From: JAEUJM01 sp964635055
Lineage (GTDB): Bacteria > Actinomycetota > Acidimicrobiia > Acidimicrobiales > DATDAH01
DNA length: 64,000 nucleotides
Assembly: GCA_964635055.1 (NCBI GenBank)
Contig: CAZWMT010000001.1
Span: 1 to 64,000, forward strand
Direction of reading: 5' to 3'
The position numbers and the translations under genes are program-made. Below are positions 1 to 7,563 of this stretch, in pieces (within the stretch, counting starts at the first letter, position 1; each line of letters begins with the position of its first letter). Under the pieces are notes generated by a model. The model had not been told where the DNA came from. It saw nothing but the letters and a program-made list of their open reading frames with translations, and did not search any database.

Positions 1-170
1 CACGTCTCCGACCCGCACGTCTCCGACCCGCACGTCTCCGACCCGCACGTCTCCGGCCCGCGGTGGCGCCGACCAGCGGTGTCTCCGACCCACGGCGACT
101 CCGGCCCACGGCGACTCCGGCCCGCACGTCTCCGACCCACGGCGTCTCCGGCCCGCGGTGGCGCGGGCCC
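1..170. repeat. degenerate 15-bp direct repeat
   Basis: The first 60 bases are four head-to-tail copies of a 15-mer (CACGTCTCCGACCCG, the fourth with one change). Degenerate derivatives built from 'CGTCTCCGACCC' and 'CGACTCCGGCCC' continue to about position 170. The array may start before the window. It lies downstream of the holB stop. Bases 171-354 hold nothing I can assign; the short open frames there look like GC-driven noise. Confidence 0.75.
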
Positions 171-354
171 GCGGCGCCGACGCCAGGTTGAACCGCAAGG
201 TCGAGGCCTGCCGGCACGACACGGACGGCGACGGGCCGGGACCCTGCCAAGGGTCGGGATTCCGCTTCGGGAGGGCGCGCCGATCTGGTAGTTGGCGCGG
301 CGCGCACCGGTACGGGCGGCGCTGACGGCCCGGTGTTCCGCCCTGTCGAGGTGA

Positions 355-1455
355 TCAGCGCAGGTCGAACAGCAGGGCCTGCAGGAGCAGCGCCTCGTTG
401 GGGTTGCGCACCACCGCCTCGGACGCCGCCTGGATGGCGTCGAGGTTGGCCAGCAGGTCATCGGGGCGACGGGCGTCGGCCAGGCCGTCGCGGTAGCGGC
501 GGGCCAGGGTGGCGAGGCCGAACCGCAGCTCGGCGGTACGGGCGCGGCGCACCTCACGCCGGTGCTGGGCCGTCAGTTGGCTGGCCCCCGATCCCCGCTG
601 CCCGTAGCGCTCGATGCGCTCGGCCAGCGCGGCCACCTCGACGGCGTGTCGCTCGTCGAGCGGCGCCTGGGCGCGGTCGATCAGCGCCACGAGCTCGGCG
701 GCCACCGTCATCACCGCCGCCCCGGTGCCGTCGAGACGGTCGGGCACCGCGTGCCAGGCGGCCCGGCGATCGGCCAGCTCGGGGTCGGTGGCCAACAACC
801 GGGCCCGGTCGAGATCGCCGCCGGCCGCCTGCGCCGCCTCGGCTGCCGGCTCGGGCGCCACGCCCTCGGCGACCAGTCGCTCGATCACGAGGGCCTCGGG
901 CACGGGGTGGAAGTCGATGCGCACCGCCCGGGAGGCGATGGTGATCAGCTCGGGCGGCACGTCGTCGGCCAGGATCACGAACACGGTGGAGGGCGGTGGC
1001 TCCTCGATGATCTTGAGCAGCTTGGGGGCCACCACGCTCACCTTGTGGAACTCGCAGAGCACCAGCACCTTGCGGCTCCCCTCCACCGGCGCCCGGACGC
1101 TGGCCCGGATGATCTCGGTGGCTTCCTCGTCGCGGAGCGATGCGCCCTCGGGGACGAAGACGGTGAGGTCAGGGTGCTGCTCGGACAGGGCCAGGTGGCG
1201 GTGCCGGGCGGCGTCGTCGCCGGTGCTGCCCGCGGCCAGCAGGTCGCCGGCGAAGGCCCGGGCCGCGGCCCGCCGCCCACTGCCGGGCGGACCCACGAAC
1301 AGGTAGGCGTGCACTGGCGCCGCCACCGAGGCCCGCAACTGGGCGACGGCCCGGTCCTGGCCGAGCACGTCGGCCCACCCGCCCTCGGCCATCGCGACAG
1401 CGTCGGCGTCGGCGTCGGCCGCTTCGGCGGCGGCGGCGTCAGCGGAGGCGCTCAT
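355..1455 (-). CDS. holB: DNA polymerase III delta' subunit
   Basis: Clamp-loader subunit of the replicative polymerase, about 366 residues. Near the N-terminus it has the expected opening (WADVLGQDRAVAQLRASV), a P-loop-like LFVGPPGSGRRAAARAFA, and later the EEPPPSTVFVILADD segment typical of delta'/DnaX AAA+ proteins. The frame stays open further upstream, but that part is an arginine/proline-rich translation of palindromes and a 12-bp array. I chose the ATG at 1455, which has a purine-rich GGGGGCGAGG just before it; an internal ATG at 1392 is the alternative. It is the last gene of a leftward topA-tmk-holB block. The delta' Walker A is modified here (GSGRR rather than GKT), as is common for delta', which does not hydrolyse ATP. 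Confidence 0.88.
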   Translation of the reverse strand: MSASADAAAAEAADADADAVAMAEGGWADVLGQDRAVAQLRASVAAPVHAYLFVGPPGSGRRAAARAFAGDLLAAGSTGDDAARHRHLALSEQHPDLTVFVPEGASLRDEEATEIIRASVRAPVEGSRKVLVLCEFHKVSVVAPKLLKIIEEPPPSTVFVILADDVPPELITIASRAVRIDFHPVPEALVIERLVAEGVAPEPAAEAAQAAGGDLDRARLLATDPELADRRAAWHAVPDRLDGTGAAVMTVAAELVALIDRAQAPLDERHAVEVAALAERIERYGQRGSGASQLTAQHRREVRRARTAELRFGLATLARRYRDGLADARRPDDLLANLDAIQAASEAVVRNPNEALLLQALLFDLR

Positions 1456-1473
1456 CCTCGCCCCCGACCCACC

Positions 1474-1638
1474 CGAACTGGCGCCTGATTCGGCGGCCAG
1501 GACGACAGGATCAGGCGCCAGTTCGAGACGCCGCGAGCGACGGCGGCGGCGACGGCGGAGGCGCTCGTGTGCGGCTCCAGCCCACCCGAACTGGCGCCCG
1601 ATCCGGCGGCCAGGACGACAGGATCGGGCGCCAGTTCG
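1474..1638. repeat. twin 16-17-bp inverted repeats
   Basis: Copy 1 has arms 1474-1489 (CGAACTGGCGCCTGAT) and 1510-1525 with a 20-nt loop. Copy 2 has arms 1587-1603 (CGAACTGGCGCCCGATC) and 1622-1638 with an 18-nt loop. Both stems are perfect. The loops are almost the same (CGGCGGCCAGGACGACAG in copy 2), and the flanks repeat as well (CGCGAGCGACGGCGGCGGCG). The arms differ at one compensated base pair, which suggests the stem is maintained. Confidence 0.85.
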
Positions 1639-1691
1639 GACCGCCGCGAGCGACGGCGGCGGCGAGGCGGGCGGCCGGGCGTGTTGGCGAC

Positions 1692-1751
1692 GGCGGGGCG
1701 GGCGGCGAGGCGGGCGGCGGGGCGGGCGGCGGGGCGGGCGGCGAGGCGGGC
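1692..1751. repeat. 12-bp G-rich tandem array (5 units)
   Basis: Five adjacent units of GGCGRGGCGGGC; units 2 and 5 have A and the others G at position 5. The plus strand has repeated G3-G4 runs, so G-quadruplex formation is possible but not shown. Confidence 0.85.
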
Positions 1752-1786
1752 GGCGGCGCCAGCGGCGGCGGGGCACGCAGCCGCAG

Positions 1787-2398
1787 TCATCGGGTCACCC
1801 CCACCCGGTCCGCCGCCGCGGCCCACACCCGATCGGCCACGTCGTCGACCGTGCCCGTGCCGTCCACGACAACCCAGCGGTCGGGGTCGGCGGCGGCCAG
1901 CGCCCGGAAGCCGGCCACCACCCGCTGGTGGAAGCCGTCGCCCACCCCCTCCATGCGGTCGCGCTCGGCGCCCAGGCGGGCTTCGGCGATGGCCTCGGGC
2001 ACGTCGAGCAGCACCACCAGGTCGGGCCAGAGGCCACCGGTGGCCCAGCGCGACAGCTGCTCGACCTCGGCGAGGGGCAGGCCCCGGCCGTAGCTCTGGT
2101 AGGCAAGCGACGAGCCCGCGAAGCGGTCGGTGACCACGGTGCGGCCGGCGTCGAGGGCCGGCCGGATCACCTCGGCCACGTGCTGGGCCCGGTCGGCGGC
2201 CATCAACAGCGCCTCGGCGCGGTCGGCCAGCTCGTGGTTGGCGGGATCGAGCACGAGGGCCCGGATGCGACTGCCGATGGCCGTGCCCCCCGGCTCGCGT
2301 GTGAGCACCGCGCCCAGCCGATCAGCCAGCCGGGCCGCCTGCGTGGACTTGCCCGTCCCCTCGCCCCCCTCGAACGCGATCAGCAGGCCGACCGACAC
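1787..2398 (-). CDS. tmk: thymidylate kinase
   Basis: Phosphorylates dTMP to dTDP for DNA synthesis. The protein is 203 residues, a normal length. The P-loop (FEGGEGTGKST) is at residues 9-19, the substrate motif LTREPGGT at about 32-39, and the DR motif (VTDRFAGSSLAYQ) follows at about 90-103. The start (GTG or ATG, MSVGLLIAFEGG) fits family N-termini. It sits between topA and holB on the same strand; a 60-bp repeat array separates it from topA. Confidence 0.96.
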   Translation of the reverse strand: MSVGLLIAFEGGEGTGKSTQAARLADRLGAVLTREPGGTAIGSRIRALVLDPANHELADRAEALLMAADRAQHVAEVIRPALDAGRTVVTDRFAGSSLAYQSYGRGLPLAEVEQLSRWATGGLWPDLVVLLDVPEAIAEARLGAERDRMEGVGDGFHQRVVAGFRALAAADPDRWVVVDGTGTVDDVADRVWAAAADRVGVTR

Positions 2399-2400
2399 CG

Positions 2401-2640
2401 ACGACCCCTCGTTCTCGAGGCAATGCCCCCCGGGAACCGGGGGCTGTTGCCTCCAGTTCGCCGACCCACTGTTCTCGAGGCACTGCCCCCCGGGAACCGA
2501 GGGCTATTGCCTCCAGTTCGCCGACCCACTGTTCTCGAGGCAATGCCCCCCGGGAACCGGGGGCTGTTGCCTCGAGTTCGCCGACCCACTGTTCTCGAGG
2601 CACTGCCCCCCGGGAACCGGGGGCTATTGCCTCGAGTTCC
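2401..2640. repeat. four tandem 60-bp palindromic units
   Basis: Four units of exactly 60 bp (2401, 2461, 2521, 2581) fill the topA-tmk spacer. Each carries a long inverted repeat: an arm around CTCGAGGCAATGCCCCCCGG, a short loop, and the matching arm ending in TTGCCTCGAG or TTGCCTCCAG. Units differ at a few positions (CAATG/CACTG, CTGTTG/CTATTG), some of them compensated across the stem. There are no unique spacers between units, so this is not a CRISPR. Related single copies lie at 6945, 10708 and 20572. Confidence 0.92.
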
Positions 2641-2665
2641 GACGGCAGCGGGCGCGGTGGCCACG

Positions 2666-5413
2666 TCAGGGGGTCGACTTGGTGGCGGCGGCCTTCTTCT
2701 TCGCCGCCGTCTTCTTGGCCGTCCCCTTCTTGGCGGAGGCCTTCTTCTTGGCCGTCCCCTTCTTGGCGGTGGCCTTCTTCTTCGCCCCCTTCTTCTTCTT
2801 GGCCGGGCCACGGGCTCGACGATCGGCCAGCAACTCGCTGGCTCGATCGATGGTGATCTCCTCCACCGTGTCGCCCTTGCGGAGCGAGGCGTTGGACTCG
2901 CCGTCGGTGACGTAGGGGCCGAACCGACCGTCCTTCACCACCACCGGCAGGTCGGTGGCGGGATCCGCGCCGAGCTCACGCAGCGGCGCCGCCGCCTGCT
3001 GGCCCCGACCGCGCTTCGGCTCGGCCAGGATCTTCAGGCACTCGTCGAGCGTGACGGTGAACAGCTGGGCCTCGGTGGCCAGGCTGCGACTGTCGTTGGC
3101 CTTCTTCAGGTAGGGCCCGTAGCGGCCGTTCTGCACCGTGATCTCGACCCCGTCGGCGGGGTCGGCGCCCACCACCCGGGGCAGGCTGAGCAGCCGCAAC
3201 GCGTCGTCGAGCGCGATCGTGTCGAGGCTCATGTCCTTGAACAGCGACGCCGTCTTGGGCTTGGGCCCCCCGTCCTCGAGCTCGCCCAGCTGCACGTAGG
3301 GGCCGAAGCGGCCGGCCCGGGCCAACACGGGCAGGCCCGACTCGGGGTCGGTGCCGATCTCGCGGTCGCCGCTGGGGGCGTCGAGCAGCTCGTTGGCCCG
3401 CTCGACGGTGAGCTCGTCGGGGACGATGTCGTCGGGGATGCTGACGGTGTCCTCGTCGACGGGTTCCTCGGCCCCGTCCGCCGAGCCCGGCCCGGGGGCG
3501 GGACGCCGCGCCAGGTACGGGCCGTACTTGCCCACCCGGGCCACGATGGTGCGGCCCTCGTCGTCGGTGCCCACCGGGATCGAGCTGACCGCCCGCGCGT
3601 CGATGTCGCCCAACCGGTTCGACACCATCTCCTTCAGGCCCAGTTCGCCGTTCCCGAAGTAGAACCGGCTCAGCCACGGGATGGCCTCGGCGGTGCCGCT
3701 GGCGATGCTGTCGAGGTCGTCCTCCATGCGGGCGGTGAACGCGTAGTCGACCAGGTCGGGGAAGTGCGTCTCGAGCAGGGTGACCACCGCGAACGCGGTG
3801 AACGACGGGACGAGCGCGCTGCCTTTCTTCCACACGTACTCGCGGTCGATGATGGTGCTGATCGTGGCCGCGTAGGTGGACGGCCGGCCCACCCCCAGCT
3901 CCTCGAGCTTCTGCACCAGCGAGGCCTCGGTGTAGCGCGCCGGCGGCTTGGTCTCGTGGCCCTTGGGCTCGAGGCGCTCGGCGGTGAGGCGGCCGCCGGG
4001 CTGCATCGGCGGCAGGATCTTGTCCTGATCGTCGCGGTCCCCCTCGGGCTCGTCGCTGCCCTCCCGGTAGGCCTTGAGCCAGCCGGGGAACAAGATGGTG
4101 CGCCCGGACGCCGCGAACTCGGCGTCCTTGCCGGCCGACGAGGTGGCCCCCAGGCGCACCTGCATGGTCTCGCCGCGGGCGTCGGTCATCTGCGACGCCA
4201 CCGTGCGGGCCCAGATCAGCTCGTAGAGCCGGTGGCTGTCGTTGTCGAGCTGGCTGCGCAGCTGATCGGGGGTACGGAACGAGTCGCCGGCCGGGCGGAT
4301 GGCCTCGTGGGCCTCCTGGGCGTTCTTCACCTTCCGGGTGTAGAGCCGGGGGGCGTCGGGCAGGTAGTCCTTGCCGTACTTCTCCAGAATCTGGGTGCGA
4401 GCCGCGGTCAGCGCGGCGTCGGACAGCGTGGTGCTGTCGGTGCGCATGTAGGTGATGTGGCCGTTCTCGTACAGCCGCTGGGCGATGGCCATCGTCCGCG
4501 ACGACGAGAACCTCAGCTTGCGGCCCGCCTCCTGCTGCAGGGTCGAGGTCATGAACGGCGCCTTGGGCTTGCTGGTGTAGGGCTTGGACTCGACGGAGCG
4601 GACGGCGAACGAGGCGCCGGCGAGGTCGGCGGCCAGGCCCGACGCCCCGGCCTCGTCGAGCACCAGCACGTCGGCGTTCTTCACCGCGCCGGTGGCGTCG
4701 TCGAAGTCCTTGCCGGAGGCCAGGCGGGTGCCGTCGACCGACACCAGGGTGGCGTCGAACGTGTCGAGGGCGCCCTCGGGCGAGAACGTGCCTTCGATGT
4801 CCCAATAGCCCGCAGCCCGGAAGGCCATGCGCTCGCGCTCGCGCTGCACCACCAGCCGGGTGGCCACGCTCTGCACCCGGCCCGCCGACAGCCCGGTGCG
4901 GATCTTCTTCCACAGCACCGGCGACACCTCGTAGCCGTACAGGCGGTCGAGGATGCGACGGGCCTCCTGAGCGTCGACCAGGCGCCGGTCCAGGTCGCGG
5001 GGCTCGTCGATGGCCCGTTGGATGGCCTGCGGCGTGATCTCGTGGAACACCATGCGGTGCACGGGCACCCGGGGGCTCAAGAGCTCGAGCAGGTGCCAGG
5101 CGATGGCCTCGCCCTCGCGGTCCTCATCCGTGGCGAGATAGAGCTCGTCGGCGTCCTTCAGCGCCCGCTTCAGGTCGCGGACCACGTCCTTCTTCCCGGG
5201 CGACACCACGTAGAGGGGCTTGAAGTCGTTGTCGACGTCGACACCGAGCCGGGCCCAGGGCTCTCCCTTGAACGCGGGAGGCACATCGGCCGCCTTCTGG
5301 GGCAGGTCGCGCACGTGCCCCACCGACGACTCGACCACGTAGTCGTCACCCAGATAGCCCGCGATCGTGCGCGCTTTGGCGGGGGACTCGACGATCACGA
5401 GACGGGTGGTCAC
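2666..5413 (-). CDS. topA: DNA topoisomerase I (type IA)
   Basis: Relaxes negative supercoils by single-strand passage; 915 residues. An N-terminal TOPRIM domain (TRLVIVESPAKARTI, later TDEDREGEAIAWH) supplies the metal-binding acidic residues. The catalytic tyrosine is in ITYMRTDST, Tyr322 by my count. The C-terminus has several GRFGPYV/GKYGPYL repeats and ends in a long Lys/Ala tail (KKKKGAKKKATAKK and onward), an actinobacterial trait that aids processivity and DNA binding. The start is GTG at 5413. It heads the leftward topA-tmk-holB block. Confidence 0.97.
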   Translation of the reverse strand: MTTRLVIVESPAKARTIAGYLGDDYVVESSVGHVRDLPQKAADVPPAFKGEPWARLGVDVDNDFKPLYVVSPGKKDVVRDLKRALKDADELYLATDEDREGEAIAWHLLELLSPRVPVHRMVFHEITPQAIQRAIDEPRDLDRRLVDAQEARRILDRLYGYEVSPVLWKKIRTGLSAGRVQSVATRLVVQRERERMAFRAAGYWDIEGTFSPEGALDTFDATLVSVDGTRLASGKDFDDATGAVKNADVLVLDEAGASGLAADLAGASFAVRSVESKPYTSKPKAPFMTSTLQQEAGRKLRFSSSRTMAIAQRLYENGHITYMRTDSTTLSDAALTAARTQILEKYGKDYLPDAPRLYTRKVKNAQEAHEAIRPAGDSFRTPDQLRSQLDNDSHRLYELIWARTVASQMTDARGETMQVRLGATSSAGKDAEFAASGRTILFPGWLKAYREGSDEPEGDRDDQDKILPPMQPGGRLTAERLEPKGHETKPPARYTEASLVQKLEELGVGRPSTYAATISTIIDREYVWKKGSALVPSFTAFAVVTLLETHFPDLVDYAFTARMEDDLDSIASGTAEAIPWLSRFYFGNGELGLKEMVSNRLGDIDARAVSSIPVGTDDEGRTIVARVGKYGPYLARRPAPGPGSADGAEEPVDEDTVSIPDDIVPDELTVERANELLDAPSGDREIGTDPESGLPVLARAGRFGPYVQLGELEDGGPKPKTASLFKDMSLDTIALDDALRLLSLPRVVGADPADGVEITVQNGRYGPYLKKANDSRSLATEAQLFTVTLDECLKILAEPKRGRGQQAAAPLRELGADPATDLPVVVKDGRFGPYVTDGESNASLRKGDTVEEITIDRASELLADRRARGPAKKKKGAKKKATAKKGTAKKKASAKKGTAKKTAAKKKAAATKSTP

Positions 5414-5496
5414 GAGCGCAAGGTAAGAACGCCATCGCCGTCGGTGTCAACACCGGCCCGGCGGCGGCGGCCCCACGGCGACCCTAGATTGCGGCC

Positions 5497-6708
5497 ATGG
5501 ACTTCGCCCTCAGCCCCACCGCCCAGGCCCTCCAGGAGAAGCTCCTGGCGTTCATGGACGACCACGTCTACCCCGCCGAGGCGGTGTGGGAGGAGCAGAT
5601 GGCAGCGTCGGGCGACCCGCACTTCCACGCCCCGATCATCGAGGACCTGAAGGCCGAGGCGCGGGTCCAGGGGCTGTGGAACCTGTTCCTGCCCCACAAG
5701 ACCCAGTGGACCGACGGGCTGTCCAACGTGGACTACGCCCCCCTCTGCGAGATCCTGGGCCGCAGCCCCATCGCCTCGGAAGCCCTCAACTGCTCGGCGC
5801 CCGACACCGGCAACATGGAGATCCTCACCATGTTCGGCACCCCCGAGCAGAAGGAGCAGTGGCTCCTCCCGCTGCTCGAGGGCGAGATCCGCTCGTGCTA
5901 CGCCATGACCGAGCCCGCGGTGGCCAGCTCCGACGCCACCAACATCTCGTGCCGCATCGAGCGCGACGGCGACGACTACGTCATCAACGGGCGCAAGTGG
6001 TGGATCTCGGGCGCCGGATCGAAGCGCTGCAAGATCGCCATCCTCATGGGCAAGACCGACCCCGAGGCTTCCCGCCACACCCAGCAGTCGATGGTGCTGG
6101 TGCCCCTCGACACCCCCGGCGTGACGATCCTCCGCGATCTGCCGGTGTTCGGGTACAACGACGTCGAGGGCCACTGCGAGATCCTCTTCGAGGACGTCCG
6201 GGTGCCCGTCACCAACCTGCTGGGCGACGAGGGCAGCGGCTTCGCCCTCGCCCAGGCCCGCCTCGGCCCCGGCCGCATCCACCACTGCATGCGGGCCATC
6301 GGCGTGGCCGAGCGGGCCCTCGAGGCCATGTGCCGGCGGGTGCAGACCCGAGTGGCGTTCGGGAAGAAGCTGTCCGAGCAGGGCGTCATCCAGGAGTGGA
6401 TCGCCGACTCGCGCATCGAGATCGAACAGGCCCGCCTGCTCACCATGAAGACGGCGTGGCTGATGGACACCGTCGGCAACAAGGGCGCCCGCATCGAGAT
6501 CTCGGCCATCAAGGTGGCGGTGCCCGACATGGCCATCAAGGTGGTCGACCGCTCCATCCAGGCCCACGGCGCCGCCGGCCTCAGCGCCGACTTCCCGATG
6601 GCCAAGATGTACTCGTACGTGCGCATGCTGCGGTTCGCCGACGGCCCCGACGAAGTGCACCGCATGACCATCGCCCGGCGGGAATTGCGCGCGTACGAGT
6701 CTGCGTAG
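5497..6708 (+). CDS. acyl-CoA dehydrogenase
   Basis: FAD-dependent alpha,beta-dehydrogenation of an acyl-CoA; 403 residues, the normal length. Visible family features are YAMTEPAVASSD (flavin/substrate loop), GRKWWISGAGS, the C-terminal RVAFGKKLSEQGVIQ stretch and ADGPDEVHRMTIAR. The last motif (GPDEVH) is that of the ACAD10/ACAD11-like group, which acts on long or branched acyl-CoAs. The ATG is 83 bp from the divergent topA start. No beta-oxidation partners are nearby, so the substrate is open. Confidence 0.92.
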   Translation: MDFALSPTAQALQEKLLAFMDDHVYPAEAVWEEQMAASGDPHFHAPIIEDLKAEARVQGLWNLFLPHKTQWTDGLSNVDYAPLCEILGRSPIASEALNCSAPDTGNMEILTMFGTPEQKEQWLLPLLEGEIRSCYAMTEPAVASSDATNISCRIERDGDDYVINGRKWWISGAGSKRCKIAILMGKTDPEASRHTQQSMVLVPLDTPGVTILRDLPVFGYNDVEGHCEILFEDVRVPVTNLLGDEGSGFALAQARLGPGRIHHCMRAIGVAERALEAMCRRVQTRVAFGKKLSEQGVIQEWIADSRIEIEQARLLTMKTAWLMDTVGNKGARIEISAIKVAVPDMAIKVVDRSIQAHGAAGLSADFPMAKMYSYVRMLRFADGPDEVHRMTIARRELRAYESA

Positions 6709-6749
6709 TCGAGGCTGCGCACCGGCGGGTCCTGACCCCGATCCGGTAT

Positions 6750-6788
6750 CCGAAAATCGGCCCGGAAAGGCATGGGCCGATCTTTCGG
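6750..6788 (+). terminator. hairpin after acyl-CoA dehydrogenase
   Basis: Arms CCGAAAATCGGCCC (6750-6763) and GGGCCGATCTTTCGG (6774-6788) pair almost perfectly around a 10-nt loop, 42 bp after the stop codon. There is no clear T-tract, as is usual in high-GC Actinobacteria. Confidence 0.6.
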
Positions 6789-6944
6789 ACCCTCCGGAGC
6801 GGCGCCACCCCCCGGTGCTCCGCCTCGAGCCGGACTCCGTCCGGCGACTGCACCCGCCACTCACCGCTCTGACTCCTGTCGGTGCGGCCCGCGCTGGCTG
6901 GCGCCCCTCACGTCTCGCGGTCGCTTCACCCCTTGCGCTTGCCT

Positions 6945-6993
6945 GAACTCGACGCAATGGCTGTCGGAATCCGACGGCTATCACGTCGAGTTC
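6945..6993. repeat. diverged dispersed hairpin element
   Basis: GAACTCGACGCAATGGC (6945-6961) and CTATCACGTCGAGTTC (6978-6993) form an imperfect stem around GTCGGAATCCGAC. Overall plan and outer arm match the units at 2401-2640, with GACG in place of GAGG. Confidence 0.65.
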
Positions 6994-7089
6994 GGTGGGA
7001 CTGAACCTTTTCGGCTGGTCGTGCGGTTGACTCTCTGACACACGGCGGGGAGGCATCCGATCGGCGAACCGAGGGAGGGGGACGACGCG

Positions 7090-7563
7090 TTGACGGCGTT
7101 CTGTCAGGTCGAGTACCCGCGCCTGGTGATGCTGCTGTCGCTGCACACCGGCGAGCGGCCGGTCGCCGAGGAGTTGGCGCAGGACACGTTGGTCCGGGTG
7201 CACGAGCACTGGGACAGGGTTCGGGCGATGGACAACCCGCGCGGATGGGCGTACGCGGTCGGGTTGAACCTGGCGCGGTCGTGGTGGCGGCGGCGCCACG
7301 CCGAGCGACGGGCACTGGCGCGCTTAGGTCGGCCAACGCTGGAGGCGCCGCCGGAGGAACCGACCGACGTGGTCGCGCTACGGACCGCGGTGGCGGCACT
7401 CCCGATCCGGCAGCGGACCGCGGTGCTCCTGCGGTACTTCGCCGACCTCTCCGTCACGGAGACCGCCGGCCACATGCACTGCGCCGAGGGCACGGTGAAG
7501 TCGCTGACGTCGCAGGCCATCGCCACGCTTCGTCCCCGGTTCGAGGAGCCCGACGATGCCTGA
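7090..7563 (+). CDS. ECF RNA polymerase sigma factor
   Basis: Sigma-70 family member of 157 residues with only regions 2 and 4. Region 2 reads EELAQDTLVRVHEHWDRV then NPRGWAYAVGLNLARSWWRR. Region 4 has the helix-turn-helix (LSVTETAGHMHCAEGTVKSL). The type resembles actinobacterial SigE-like (SigE family/SigM) ECFs. TTG at 7090 is chosen because a GGGAGGGGG stretch lies 9-18 nt upstream and no earlier in-frame start exists. It overlaps the next gene by 8 bp, so the Kelch protein is probably its anti-sigma or signal partner. Confidence 0.88.
   Translation: MTAFCQVEYPRLVMLLSLHTGERPVAEELAQDTLVRVHEHWDRVRAMDNPRGWAYAVGLNLARSWWRRRHAERRALARLGRPTLEAPPEEPTDVVALRTAVAALPIRQRTAVLLRYFADLSVTETAGHMHCAEGTVKSLTSQAIATLRPRFEEPDDA

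Larger units (their letters stand above)
1456..1786. other. tmk-holB spacer with palindromes and G-rich array
   Basis: This 331-bp spacer has no convincing gene. It holds two near-identical palindromes (1474-1525 and 1587-1638) and a five-unit 12-bp G-rich array (1692-1751). It lies between the tmk stop and the holB start, so it should be transcribed if the block is one operon. Confidence 0.6.
6709..7089. other. intergenic region before ECF sigma gene
   Basis: 381 bp without a gene. It holds the hairpin at 6750-6788, a second hairpin at 6945-6993 of the dispersed family, and at 7010-7053 a leader segment (with TGCGGTTGAC and CGGCGGGGAGG) that recurs at 9816-9861. Confidence 0.6.

Noticed and set aside
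1456..1776. N-terminal extension of holB
   Set aside because: Arg/Pro/Ala-rich translation of repeats; delta' proteins start near the WADVLGQ motif.
2401..2640. CRISPR-like array
   Set aside because: No unique spacers, unit length 60 bp with internal palindrome, no cas genes near.
1928..5650. 1240-codon plus-strand open frame across tmk and topA
   Set aside because: Gly/Arg/His/Leu-rich text from the antisense of real genes; typical of high-GC DNA. topA and tmk motifs on the minus strand are decisive.
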